Positions 54,807-64,000 of a DNA stretch of 64,000 nt are shown piece by piece. A program made the position numbers and the translations under genes. The notes under the pieces are model-generated. The model had not been told where the DNA came from, did not search any database, and was given only the letters and a program-made list of their open reading frames with translations. The stretch lies in NCBI GenBank assembly GCA_026545225.1, contig CM048846.1, positions 52,568,270 to 52,632,269 on the forward strand, in the 5' to 3' direction. The first letter of the stretch is position 1; each line of letters starts with the position of its first letter. Source of the DNA: Cornus controversa (lineage: Eukaryota > Streptophyta > Magnoliopsida > Cornales > Cornaceae).

Positions 54807-54907
54807 TTATGTTTGGGTACCAAGAAAAAAGAGATGACAGGAGGAAAATGACACTGCTAATGTTTGGGTACCGAGAAAAAAGAGATGACAGGACGAAAAT
54901 GACACTG
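54807..54907. repeat. 51-bp tandem duplication upstream of the TNL
   Basis: GTTTGGGTACC(A/G)AGAAAAAA with GAGATGACAGGA(G/C)GAAAATG starts at 54811 and again at 54862. The paralogous promoter at 59540 has one unit, which combines the ACCAAG variant of unit 1 with the GGACGAAAA variant of unit 2. Confidence 0.8.
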
Positions 54908-55690
54908 AATTAAGCAGTGATTTCATAATTTTGAAACTATCTTCAATAATAATAAAAAAATTATTATTCCATACATATCTATTATATATAGAAAAAAAGT
55001 TAATCCAATGCTCCACATTTGTTTAAAAAGTAATCATGCGGTCTAAAATATTTTTTGTTATTTACGGTCTAAAATCACATCTAACGATCACAATTGCGAT
55101 TGCACGATAGTACCGTAGGCACGGATTTACCCTAGTTCTATTAAATATAAAAAAGTATGATTGTTATTCTATTAATATTTTATTGAACTAGTAAAAAAAA
55201 AGTATCATAGTAATTTGGTTGTTATCTTTTCTTTTTATCCCTAATTTTATTCAAACAAAAATATTATTATTTTCTTTTCTCTCATGTTTACCTAAACATA
55301 GATGTAATTGTTATGATCTCCTTTCTTTTCTTTCATAACTAAAGTTATTATCTTTTTTTTTTCTCTTGTCTATCCAAACGGAACCTAACGGACATTAACA
55401 ATAATTCCTCAAAATTATTCCTTTAGGCATTGTTTAGATAAACAGAAAAGAAAATAAAAGAAATGATAACATTAATTATGAAAGAAAATAAAAGAGAAGA
55501 GAATAGAACATAACATGTATTCATGTTTGAATAAATTATATTGGATAAACAGAAAAGAAAGGATAACATTAATTATGAAAGAAAAGAAAAGAGAAGATAA
55601 CATAGTTACATAACATGTATTCATGTTTGAATAAATTATAAAGAAAAAAAAATTCATATTTTTCTTTTTCTTCCAATTCTATCAATTCAA
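54908..55690. other. TNL upstream region present mainly in duplication copy 1
   Basis: AT-rich. Contains an imperfect ~110-bp tandem repeat (AACATGTATTCATGTTTGAA plus TAAATTATA at 55512 and 55613). The matching interval in copy 2 (about 59580-59760) is roughly 600 bp shorter, so an insertion or deletion separates the copies. No gene. Confidence 0.5.
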
Positions 55691-57103
55691 ACAAGCCCTT
55701 AGTGCTGGGATGAATGTATGTGAGGAAGTTGATAGTGACTTTTAATGGAACTTTATTGAAAAAGAAAAATTTAATAAAAAAAATTTATTAGCAAAGCAAA
55801 AAACTTTTTCGTTGGAATATTTTTTTTTAAACATTAAGACTTTAATGCATGTGGTTGATTGGATATTTCAATCTTTCGGTACTATAAGGCCATCAGCAGC
55901 AACAGCTTGGCCAAGCAAATCACAAAATGGCATGACAAAAAGTGTGGAGCCCATTCAAATCACAAAATAGCATGACAAAAAGTGTGGAGCCCATTTGAGC
56001 TTGACTACATGCTCGGTCGGATTTGGTTAACTGTTAAGTGAAGTCTTGAATTTTTTATTAATTTTTTTTGTCTTCACATGCTTTGTGCATGTATATATGT
56101 GTATCATTTACTTAAAATTTAATAATTTTAGCTCTTCAATTTTGTGGTCTACTCTTTGTATGGTAATCATATTATCCTTAACTCTGTGTAATTGATTTTC
56201 GTTAGGGAGGCCCACAAAAATTGAGAATCAAAAGAAAAGTATTACAATGCCTTTACAACTTTCACACCCCCCTCTTCTTCTTAAGTAGATATATAATACA
56301 GTATGTGAAATTGTTATAGAAGGAAGTGATCAAACGCTCTTCAATACTATCATTAACTGTGTGTAATTATACGTAGTAGTTCTTCTCTTTAACTCTTTGT
56401 ATATAGAAGATTATATATGAGACAAGCAAGTGAGCAAGTGAAAAGCACTGATAAAAATAATATAATATGAAATTGTTTGCTTATACTATTTGTAGTTAAC
56501 AACACATATAATCAACAAATAAACTGGAGCAAATTAAAGAAGTCACATTTGATTATACAATTAGTATTTAAAAACACATATTTATCAACAAATTAAGAAA
56601 CCGGAGAAAGCAATCACATTGAACAATCTTCTTCCTTCAGCTGAAATTCAAACCTGCAGCTCGAAGTCCCATGCAAAAGGAGACGACAGAGGAGGAGAGT
56701 CCAGGTTTAATGGAGAAGATTGAGGAGAGTCCCGGGCCGGTTGGTTTCTTGAAAATATGTCTCTCTCTTGCTGTGTGTTGCAGAAACTCAAATACTAGGC
56801 TCTGCAGCACAATAAATTTGTGATAATAGAACTAAACCTGAATAGAAATAAAGGGATCGGATGTCTTCAAAAACATAAACTCATATCTAAAAGACTGCAA
56901 AAGAAACAAAATAGTATACAAAGAAAGACATGCCAGACTCAATGGATCATTACAATGCTAGTAGAAAATATAGTAATATTTATAACACTAAGATTTTTTC
57001 ATTACTAAAAAAAAAAAAAAAAGAGGTAATTTTATTGTAATTCCAAGTGTCATATTCTGATTTGGGCATCATGACCCCGGGTCAAGTTTGGCTTAAGCCA
57101 AAC

Positions 57104-57250
57104 CTGACAATGATTTAAGAAGTCAATGGCATTATTTTCCAGTTCAGTATCAACAGACTGCCCCAATAAAGCGAGTGAGTGAAGGATCCAGTAGCAAAGC
57201 CAAGGCCGTCTGGAAGAAGAAACGTCAAAAATTTGAAAGAAAAAGATACG

Positions 57251-57299
<49 letters not shown>

Positions 57300-57333
57300 G
57301 ATGAGGAAGGAAGGTTACTTGGCATCCAAGGAG
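57104..57333 (-). pseudogene. FTB fragment, copy 1 (exon 3 and end of exon 2)
   Basis: Exon 3 (57209-57104) codes RPWLCYWILHSLALLGQSVD and TELENNAIDFLNHCQ, an unmistakable part of the plant protein farnesyltransferase beta subunit (ERA1: RPWLCYWILHSIALLGE..DDELE). Exon 2 survives only as its last 15 bases (57333-57319) before a hAT element starts. After exon 3 no further FTB exon is present, so the copy was already 3'-truncated. In the full enzyme this region helps form the alpha-alpha barrel that binds farnesyl diphosphate and CaaX protein substrates. Confidence 0.85.
57254..57298. repeat. (GA)n microsatellite in FTB intron 2
   Basis: About 22 GA repeats. The same intron in copy 2 (61585-61594) has only about five, so the tract has expanded or contracted since duplication. 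Confidence 0.9.
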
Positions 57334-58963
57334 TAGGGGCAGAGCTAGGAATTTATGATTGGGGGGCAAATTATTAACAATTTTATCATAAATGACAGGA
57401 TCTAATATAAGAATATTTTTAATTCAAAAGTATTCCATTATCGTTAGATGCATACAAAAATATATCTAGTCAAACTTTGAACTGTTCGTTTACAAAAAAA
57501 GATTTTCCTATATCCAGTCAAATATGACCTAGATAAGTACAAAAATAAATCAAAAATACTACATATCTACTATAAAAGCTGAGCTTGACGATCTTTTAGG
57601 GAATAAAATTCGTCTATTATCAAATCAAAACTAAAAGTCTCAGCAATTTCTTTTTCAATATTGATACTCAAATAATCTGCAAGAAACTCATCTTCCATCT
57701 TGTTGCGAAGTGTTATTTTGACAAGTTTCATAGTTGAAAATGCCCTTTCTGAAGTTGCCGTGAAAACTGGAAGTGTCAAGACAAGATGAATTAATCTATC
57801 AATCAAATAGTAGATATCTGACTTCTTTGTTTCCACTAATCCTCTACATAGTTCAGAAATTGTTAACATATTTTGTAGATGTGGATGGTAAGGTACATCA
57901 ACAATATAGTGTTGCAATTGAAATCTCAAAAGAGTCCTCTCTTGGTCTGTGAAATCTTAAAGATAAAATTTATTTGCAAGCTTGCAAATGTCATCAATTT
58001 TAAACAACTTGTAAGTATCCCTAGGATCCAAAGCTGAGCTAAGAATAACAAATTTCATTGCTTGTTCACTAAATCTGTTATTCAACTCTTGCACTTATGA
58101 ATCAATTGTGGCATTGAATATATCAATCCGATAGTGGTGCTCAAGTGTAATATTGTCTTGTTGGTGACGTGGCCGATCCCTACCTTTTGTATAAAGAGCA
58201 CTCATATCAGGCACATCAATCTTATTGCATTCACAAAATAATATAATAATCCCAAGTAAGTTATTCCAACCATTTTCTCTCAATTTCAGAATGAGTTCTT
58301 TTGTAGTTGAAACCAAATGCATAGCATTTAAGATGTCTTGAGTTTTTTGTTGCAAAGCTTGGCAAAGGATATCAGTTGTTCCCATAATTTCTTTCACCAA
58401 ATGCAAAATAAACACAAACTCAAATGATGTAATAGCATTATAAGTAGCATCGGTATCCCCCCGATGGGAGTAAGTGGATCCTTCTTTAATGATGCTTTGA
58501 AGAACTGAACATGTTGCACCAAACATCCTTATCAAACTACAAATAAAATCAAAATGAGAGCTCCAACGAGTATCTCCACGTCGTTACAAGGTACCAATCT
58601 GATTAGCTCATTTACCAGTCTTAAGTTCATCAATGTTATCAAATGGGCAATTTCAGCCGCTTGAGCAGATTGTAATCCATCATTTCGTTTGCAAGAAGCT
58701 CCAATGATATTGATAATGAAGCTCAACTTTGAAAAGAATTGATGGACATGGATTACTTCTCTAGATGCTGCAACTAATGCCATTTGTAATTGATGAGCTA
58801 AATAATGCACATAATATGCATAAAGGCAATCATTAAGAAATAATGCTTGTAAGCCATTTCATGCCCTGCGCATATTACTAGCACCATCATAACCTTGACC
58901 TCGAAGATTGTGAATACTAAGATTATAATGAGATAAAACCGCAGAAAGCTCATTTTTCAATTG
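57334..58963 (-). mobile_element. hAT-family transposon, truncated
   Basis: Starts TAGGGGCAGAGCTAGGAATT, a typical plant hAT terminal sequence (usual TAGGGGCGGAGCTAGG), interrupting FTB exon 2. It contains the C-terminal two thirds of a transposase on the minus strand. The opposite end is missing: at about 58963 the element passes directly into TNL exon 1 of the duplication copy 2. No target duplication can be assigned because one end is lost. Confidence 0.85.
57570..58963 (-). pseudogene. hAT transposase (ZMYM1/TTF-type, DUF4371-like), broken
   Basis: Minus strand in order: KNELSAVLSHYNLSIHNLRG, GQGYDGASNMR (the conserved RGQGYDGASNM of this transposase group), a TGA stop, then NDCLYAYYVHYLAHQLQMAL. 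A frameshift near 58.62 kb leads to MIRMFGATCSVLQSIIKEGS and so on. At the end is the hAT dimerisation domain with HLVLTLPVFTATSERAFSTM and LRNKMEDEFLADYLSINIEK. The transposase would cut and rejoin DNA. At least two stops (58861 and 58097 regions) and a frameshift inactivate it, and its zinc-finger N-terminus is gone. Confidence 0.88.
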
Positions 58964-59347
58964 TGCTTTTGCAAAACTTCCCTTTTGTTTCCGTATGTCT
59001 GAGGGATCCATATTGTAGAAGACTGGCAAAACTGTCTGTCCAATTGTGCTTTTGCATTCAATGATCTCTACGAGTTCATCCAAACACCACGAGGATGATG
59101 CATAGTTGTTCGAGAAAATGATGATTGCGATTCTCGATTCCTTGATAGCCTTGAAGAGTGCCGGAGAAATCGATTCTCCTCTCTCAAGTTTCTCGTCATC
59201 TTTGAAAGTGTAAATTCCATTCTGTTTCAGAACCATATAGAGATGGTCCACAAAGTTCTTGCGAGTGTCGTCGCCTCTGAAACTCAAGAAGACATCATAA
59301 ATCCATCGAGAAATAAAAGAAGAAGAAGAAGAAGCAGCAGCCGCCAT
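58859..59347 (-). CDS. chimeric ORF: TNL TIR domain fused in frame to hAT transposase
   Basis: 162 codons from MAAAASSSSS at 59347 (an upstream in-frame ATG at 59422 is also open). The first ~128 residues are the TIR domain of the duplicated TNL, with RGDDTRKNF, the BB-loop and WCLDEL intact, as far as RKQKGSFAKA. From there the frame continues without a break into transposase: QLKNELSAVLSHYNLS and GQGYDGASNMRRA, then TGA. The TIR lacks its last helices. The 5' flank is the duplicated TNL promoter, so expression is possible. A short TIR-X protein or plain relic are both compatible. The fusion is seen directly; function is unknown. Confidence 0.75.
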   Translation of the reverse strand: MAAAASSSSSFISRWIYDVFLSFRGDDTRKNFVDHLYMVLKQNGIYTFKDDEKLERGESISPALFKAIKESRIAIIIFSNNYASSSWCLDELVEIIECKSTIGQTVLPVFYNMDPSDIRKQKGSFAKAQLKNELSAVLSHYNLSIHNLRGQGYDGASNMRRA

Positions 59348-61628
59348 ATTTTGATGCTTGTGATACTTCAAGTGGAAGGATCCATCCATCAGCCTTTCAA
59401 TCTCCACATTGCTGACCTGCACTTTCCACCTAGTTCACCCATCTCACGAAGTCTGATTTGGCTCTCTGTTGTCCACCAACGAAAATCCAAACAACTCCAC
59501 CAGCGATCTCAAAATTGATCAAAAGGACAGTGTAGTGTATGTTTGGGTACCAAGAAAAAAGAGATGACAGGACGAAAATGATACTGAGTTAAAGCAGTAA
59601 TTTCATAATTTTGAAACTATCTTCAACGATTAAGAAAAAATTATCTATTTTATAATTACATAGTTACATACATGTATTCATGTTTAAATAAATTATAAAA
59701 TAATAATAATAATTATAATTTCATTTTTTTCTTTTTCTTTTAATTTCATCAATTCAAACGAATCCTTAGTGCTCGGAATGAATGCATGTGAGGAAGTTGA
59801 TGGTAACTTTTAATGGAACTTTATTAAAAAAGAAAAATTTAATAAAAACAAATTATTAGCGAAGCAAAAAACTTTTTAGTTGGAATTTTTTTTTAAACAT
59901 TAAGACTTTAATGCAAGTGGTTGATTGGATATTTCAATCCTCCGGTACTATAAGGCCATAAGCAAAAGCTTGGCCAAGCAAATCACAAAATCACAAGCAT
60001 GGCAAAAAGTGTGGAGTTCATTTGAGCTTGGCTACATACTCCGTCGGTCGGATTTGGTCAAGCGTTTAATCCAACCTTGAATTTTTTATTAATTTTTTTT
60101 GTCTCCACATGCTTTGTGCATGTATATATGTGTATCATTTAATTAAAATTTAATAATTTTAGCTCTTCAATTTTATGGTCTACTCTTTGTATGGTAATCA
60201 TATTATCCTTAACTCTGTGTAATTGATTTTCGTTAGGGAGGCCCACAAAAATTGAGAATCAAGAGAAAAGTATTACAATGCCTTTACAACTTTCACACCC
60301 CCCTCTTCTTCTTAAGTAGATATATAATACAGTATATAAAATTGTTATAGAAGGAAGTGATCAAACGGTCTTCAATACTATCATTAACTGTTTATTCATA
60401 CGCAGTAGTTCTTCTCTTTAACTCTTTGTATATAGAAGATTATACATGAGACAAGCAAGTGAGCAAGTGAAAAGCACTGATAAAAATAATATAATATGAA
60501 ATTGTGTATTTAAAAACACATATTTATCAACAAATTAAGAAACCAGAGAAAGCAATCACATTGAACAATCTTCTTCCTTCAGCTGAAATTCAAACCAGCT
60601 CGAAGTCCCATGCAAAAGGAGATGACGGAGGAGAGTCCAAGTTTAATGGAGAAGATTGAGGAGAGTCCCCGTTGGTTTGTTGAAAATACGTACTAATCAA
60701 TCAGATAATTCAGACATAGACAACTCCAGTAGTTTGGTTTGTCAAAAATACGTACTAACTAATCAGAGAATTCAGACATGGACAACTCCAGTGGTTCTGG
60801 GAAGCGGCGGGGGCTTTCAATATCAGTCTGCTAACATAGAAAATTAAATAAAAGAATTATTTGTCATCATCATCTACTAAAGTTTCAGTAAATTTGGCAA
60901 TAAATTTGTGACAATAGAACTAAACCTGAATAGAAATAAAGGGATCAGATGTCTTCAAAAAGATAAACTCAAATCTAAAAGACTGCAAAAGAAACAAAAT
61001 AGTATACAAAGAAAAATATACAACTTAAGGAAAAACATAAGCATGTATTGCCCTCCTCTAACCTAAGGGACATGTTGTGATTGACCTGCCAGACTCAATG
61101 GATCATTACATTAATGCTCGTAGAAAATATGGTAATATTTATAACACTAAGATTTTTTCATTACTATTTAATCATTATTACATTATTTAGCACGCTATAA
61201 AACATGATAGTATCATAATTTTGTGAAAATATATTAATTATTATAAATGATAAATAAAAAAATAAATTTAGTTTAATTTTTAATATAAAATAAAATACTG
61301 GAATGATCGGGTTAGAACTGTTGGTCATTTCATTACATGTCGGAAAAAAAAAAGGTAATTTTATTGTAATTCCAAATGTGTCATATTCTGATTTGGGCAT
61401 CATGACCCGAGTCAAGTTTCGCTTAAGCCAAACCTGACAATGATTTAAGAAGTCAATGGCATTATTTTCCAGTTCAGTATCAACAGACTCCCCCAATAAA
61501 GCGAGTGAGTGAAGGATCCAGTAGCAAAGCCAAGGCCGACTAGAAGAAGAAATGTCAAAATTTTGAAAGAAAAAAGATACATATAGAGAGAGACGATGAG
61601 GAAGGAAGGTTACTTGGCATCCAAGGAG
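58964..61628. repeat. segmental duplication, copy 2
   Basis: Second copy, offset about 4.7 kb. Left edge lies inside TNL exon 1 at TGCTTTTGCAAAACTTCC, where it meets hAT sequence. On the right it continues beyond the copy-1 break into FTB exons 2 and 1. A local 49-bp repeat (ACGTACTAA.CAATCAGA, 60688 and 60749) is private to this copy. Confidence 0.9.
59348..59780 (-). promoter_or_regulatory. duplicated TNL upstream region driving the chimeric ORF
   Basis: Near-identical to 54618-54910 over the first ~250 bp, including leader and proximal promoter of the TNL. No specific TATA or element could be assigned with confidence. Confidence 0.4.
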
Positions 61629-61951
61629 GAAAAGGAGGAACTGAGTTGTCTGAGACCATTGGTGAGGTACTCTATGTGCTTATCACGTTGAAGCTCCAAC
61701 CTTTCACATATATCATCAAAGAATAAAATTAAGGAAATATCGTATAAATTGAATCAGCACGACTGATACATATATATGAAAAACTAAACCCTAGAATTGT
61801 TGAACAGAGGCCAAAGAGAGCTTACATGACTGCTTGGGAGTTGGGTGGGAGGTTGAAGAAAGGTTGGTATATGTGAAAAATATGGCCCTCCACCATCCAT
61901 TGCTCTCGCCTGTGTGATCGTCACTCTCGGAGCCGACGACGACCACGCCAT
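61434..61951 (-). pseudogene. FTB fragment, copy 2 (exons 1-3)
   Basis: Three exons on the minus strand: 61951-61826, 61700-61614 and 61539-61434. They code, in order, an N-terminus with REQWMVEGHIFHIYQPFFNL, then LELQRDKHIEYLTNGLRQLS up to SSFSSLDA, then RPWLCYWILHSLALLGESVD and LENNAIDFLNHCQ. All splice sites are GT..AG and phases agree (M completed across intron 1, Asn across intron 2). Exon 1 has one extra G in ACACAGGCGAG (near 61910), shifting the frame; the 38.6-kb copy reads ACACAGCGAG. Exons 4 onward are absent. Plant FTB (ERA1) prenylates CaaX proteins in abscisic-acid and meristem signalling. This piece cannot form the enzyme. Confidence 0.88.
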
Positions 61952-62090
61952 TCCTATAGAAGATTATTTTCAACTGTCAAATTAATTAAAAATATATAAA
62001 ATTTTAATTGTATAAGGGCATTTCTGTAACTTTACTCCCACAATACTTTTCTCAACTTCCCAGAAAAGAAACTACGATATCTCCTCCACT
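61952..62090 (-). promoter_or_regulatory. FTB leader/proximal upstream sequence
   Basis: Almost identical to 38631-38767, including GAAGATTATTTTCAACTGTC and TAAGGGCATTTCTGTAACTT. Conservation across copies marks the extent of the FTB fragment before divergence at about 62090. Confidence 0.5.
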
Positions 62091-62205
62091 ACAGTTGTCC
62101 ATCACTATGGGAGGGTCTACAACACGTCATGCCATATGATGTGCATACTCCTCAGGTGATTGAGGATATGTTTCTTATCAATGGTAGAGTTGGTCGCGTT
62201 TTATT

Positions 62206-62560
62206 CACTACAAGGAAAAAGGGTTTTAACAACATGTGATAGATATTGTAAAAAGGTTTTGAAGACTTGCATACGCATGTTGTTAATGGCCATGTCGTGA
62301 GAAGTTTTTATTAACGACTCGAAATGCAAGTCGTTAAAATGTATTAGGTTTGACAACACGCATTACAAGTCGTTCCAAGTTTATACTAACGACATACAAT
62401 GCAGGTCGTTAAAGGATATTATTTTTGACAACATGCCGTACACATTGTTAAAAGCCTGTCCTTATGTTGAAAGATATTATTTGTTACAACATGATAATTT
62501 TTTTTTTTTTTTTTAAATTTCACTTTTCTATTGCAAGTAAAATAGTCTACTATTTTGTGC
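62206..62560 (+). mobile_element. CACTA (En/Spm) transposon terminus
   Basis: CACTACAAGGAAAAAGGG at 62206 is the canonical plant CACTA end. It is followed by subterminal repeats in both orientations built on AACGAC..GCA and TGCAAGTCGTTA (62314-62416), the expected transposase-binding array. The other end and the transposase are not in the window. The element is probably interrupted by the gypsy LTR that ends at 63339. Confidence 0.8.
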
Positions 62561-62940
62561 ATGACTTCAATGCCAACAAGTAATACAAACTACCCCTAAG
62601 AATATATATAAATATAAGATGTATACATATATTTATATAACAATGCTCAAAGAAAAAAGCCAACTGTTATATCCAAAATCATGAGTGACAAACATTAGAC
62701 TATTGATGCAGGAGGATCTGAGTCAGAGGATGCTGAGTTGTCAGATAGCACGTTGATGGCGATGAGTTACTATGAGTTGGCAGATCAGCGCAAAGATGGC
62801 AGGAAATCGTGATCTTTTTTTTAAGTGGGGCAGTTTTGGTATTTTGGCCATAACTTTGGCTACGGGTATCAGAATTGCTATTATGACCACAATTCGGAAA
62901 GCTCTTTTTGGCGCGCAAGTCGTGGTTACCTAGCTATGCT
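62561..62940. other. unassigned, probably CACTA interior or LTR
   Basis: No recognisable protein. The 72-codon minus-strand frame is probably incidental. The boundary between the CACTA and the gypsy LTR was not located. Confidence 0.3.
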
Positions 62941-63339
62941 CGGTGCATGTCGTTTTCGATGTCAAAATCCACTATTTTCCCTTTCAAATCCCCATTTTTA
63001 GTTATTTTTTTTCGTTTATGGTAATATTTCTTTTGTTGTTTAGGAAGTGATTCTGAACCTAATTTGGGCTAGATTTTTAGCAAAGTACTTCTTTTATTAC
63101 ATATTTCCTTTTGGCATGATTATTGGGATTTTGCTATTTTTGGTAAAATTCTGATAATGACCTTTTTTTAGCTATATAGCCTGGCTTATGGGCTGATATT
63201 GAGTTAACTTTAATTTTGATAATATTGAATTGAATACCAGAGGATTTTCTCTGTGTTTTGGGCGATTCTCTTGTGTTCTTCCCTGTGAATTACCTGTTGA
63301 CACTAGCCTACAGAATAATCACTATTCTGTCTGGCGTCA
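62941..63339 (+). repeat. 3' portion of a Ty3-gypsy 5' LTR
   Basis: Ends TCTGGCGTCA directly before the primer-binding site. The last ~150 bp (GAATTGAATACCAGAGGA, TTCTCTGTGTTTTGGGCG) look like the transcribed R-U5 part of an LTR. The start is not defined in this window. Confidence 0.55.
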
Positions 63340-63340
63340 G

Positions 63341-63353
63341 TTGGTATCAGAGC
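63341..63353 (+). other. primer-binding site
   Basis: TTGGTATCAGAGC is an exact initiator-Met tRNA primer site, one base after the LTR end. Confidence 0.9.
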
Positions 63354-63389
63354 TTCAGCATCTTCCTGGGTGAGATTTCATCAGTTTCC

Positions 63390-64000
63390 ATGGCTGGTGG
63401 TCGTGGTTGTGGTTGTCACGGGCAGGTTCCGAACGAGGAAGTCCCACACCGTGATCGTAGTGTTCATGATTTGATAATTGAGGATTTACAGAGGCAAGTT
63501 ACAGAGTTAACCCGGCGTCTAACGGCGCAGACTATCAGTGACCGTGAGATGGAAGATCACGAATCCGATTCTAGTTCCGACAACCAGTTTCACAATCATG
63601 CTCGATTCTGGGGGCACCGTGGTCGGGAGGAACGTCATGGAGACCTCGGTTTCAGAGTGGATCTGCCCGAGTTTTCTGGTACGTTACAGGCTGAAGGATT
63701 TGTCGATTGGTTGAATGAAGTAGAGTGTATCTTTGAGTATAAGGAAGTCCCAGATCGTGTCAAAGTAAAACTGGTCGCCATCAAACTCAAATGCAGAGCA
63801 TCTGTATGGTGGGAGTAGTTAAAGCGATCACGAGACAGGCATGAAAGGCCAAGATCACTGATTGGGAGAGGATGAAGAAGAAGATGAAGGGCCACTTCCT
63901 TCATTTCGGCTACACTCAAACCTTGTTTCAGCAACTTTATTCGTTGAGGCAAGGCATGAGATCGATTGATGATTACACAGAGGAGTTCTATCAATTGATA
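63390..64000 (+). pseudogene. Ty3-gypsy gag, 3' end beyond the window
   Basis: ATG at 63390, 50 bp after the LTR: MAGGRGCGCHGQVPNEEVPH, then a coiled-coil LIIEDLQRQVTELTRRL. The core follows as VDLPEFSGTLQAEGFVDWLN and EVECIFEYKEVPDRVKVKLV with AIKLKCRASVWWE, typical of chromovirus-type plant Gag (usual IPEFSG.LQ.E.F.DWL, KVKLVA..L...A..WW). A TAG follows at 63816 where the family has WWE(N/Q)LK. The continuation (LKRSRDRHE, then a frame change to RQGMRSIDDYTEEFYQL) shows gag carries on with one stop and at least one frameshift. Inactive as it stands. Confidence 0.88.

Larger units (their letters stand above)
54240..57333. repeat. segmental duplication, copy 1 (TNL 5' end + FTB 5' end)
   Basis: Collinear with 58964-61628. 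Anchors are the TIR exon, GGTACTATAAGGCCAT (55876 / 59942), TTTTTTGTCTTCACATGCTT versus TTTTTTGTCTCCACATGCTT, CTGAAATTCAAACC (56641 / 60581), AAAGGGATC.GATGTCTTCA and FTB exon 3. Differences include ~60- and ~170-bp indels near 61.02 and 61.17 kb and a longer GA tract in copy 1. Confidence 0.9.

Noticed and set aside
57050-57369. Ser-Leu-rich minus-strand ORFs of 84-91 codons across the GA microsatellite
   Set aside because: They read the (GA)n repeat and intron; the real coding content is FTB exon 3 in its own frame.

Overview
This is eudicot nuclear DNA. It carries a TIR-NBS-LRR (TNL) resistance gene with plant-style introns, fragments of a plant-type protein farnesyltransferase beta subunit (FTB/ERA1) gene, and a dense layer of plant LTR retrotransposons, TRIM-like elements, a hAT and a CACTA end. 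TNL genes argue against a grass. I cannot name the species. No rRNA, tRNA or CRISPR array was recognised.

Layout. 1-4.86 kb is an extremely AT-rich block made of repeated modules. 5.1-6.15 kb is the 3' end of a Ty1-copia element, followed by a TRIM-like element (6185-6669). 9.6-27.1 kb is a three-level nest: a long Ty3-gypsy-type LTR (9.6-10.65 and 25.6-27.1 kb) is split by a Ty1-copia element on the minus strand (10653-25598, both LTRs present). That copia is itself split by a 7.3-kb non-autonomous Ty3-gypsy element (11252-18559, target duplication CTCAA) and by a 2.9-kb insertion related to the outer LTR (20735-23639, target duplication TTCCA). 27-43 kb holds more copia fragments, a Tat-like element with an antisense extra ORF (34.56-36.67 kb), two TRIM-like copies, a chromovirus-like LTR and a possible 5' end of a host gene (30.4-31.3 kb). 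44.3-46.7 kb is a direct duplication whose second copy carries a 300-bp solo LTR with target duplication GAGTC; the first copy serves as the empty site.

49.5-54.6 kb is the main gene, a five-exon TNL on the minus strand: TIR, NB-ARC, LRR (two exons) and a C-terminal post-LRR domain. Its exon phases are consistent, but one base is missing in the LRR exon near 50.57 kb. Upstream of it lies a tandem duplication of a TNL 5' end plus FTB 5' end unit. Copy 1 (54.2-57.33 kb) ends in a hAT transposon that interrupts FTB exon 2. The hAT is cut inside its transposase and joined, in frame, to the TIR domain of copy 2 (58.96 kb onward). This leaves a 162-codon TIR-transposase chimeric ORF. Both FTB copies contain only the first three exons. 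A further FTB exon-1 fragment sits at 38.6 kb. The window ends with a CACTA terminus (62206) and the 5' LTR, primer site and gag of a Ty3-gypsy element (63.3 kb to the end).

Nothing here is a coherent new biochemical system. The most informative structures are the TIR-hAT fusion, the interleaved TNL/FTB fragments, the datable nesting of retroelements and the recurrent palindromic repeats inside several LTRs. Only the TNL, and possibly the chimeric ORF, could make a protein of interest. Most other ORFs are broken retroelement remnants.
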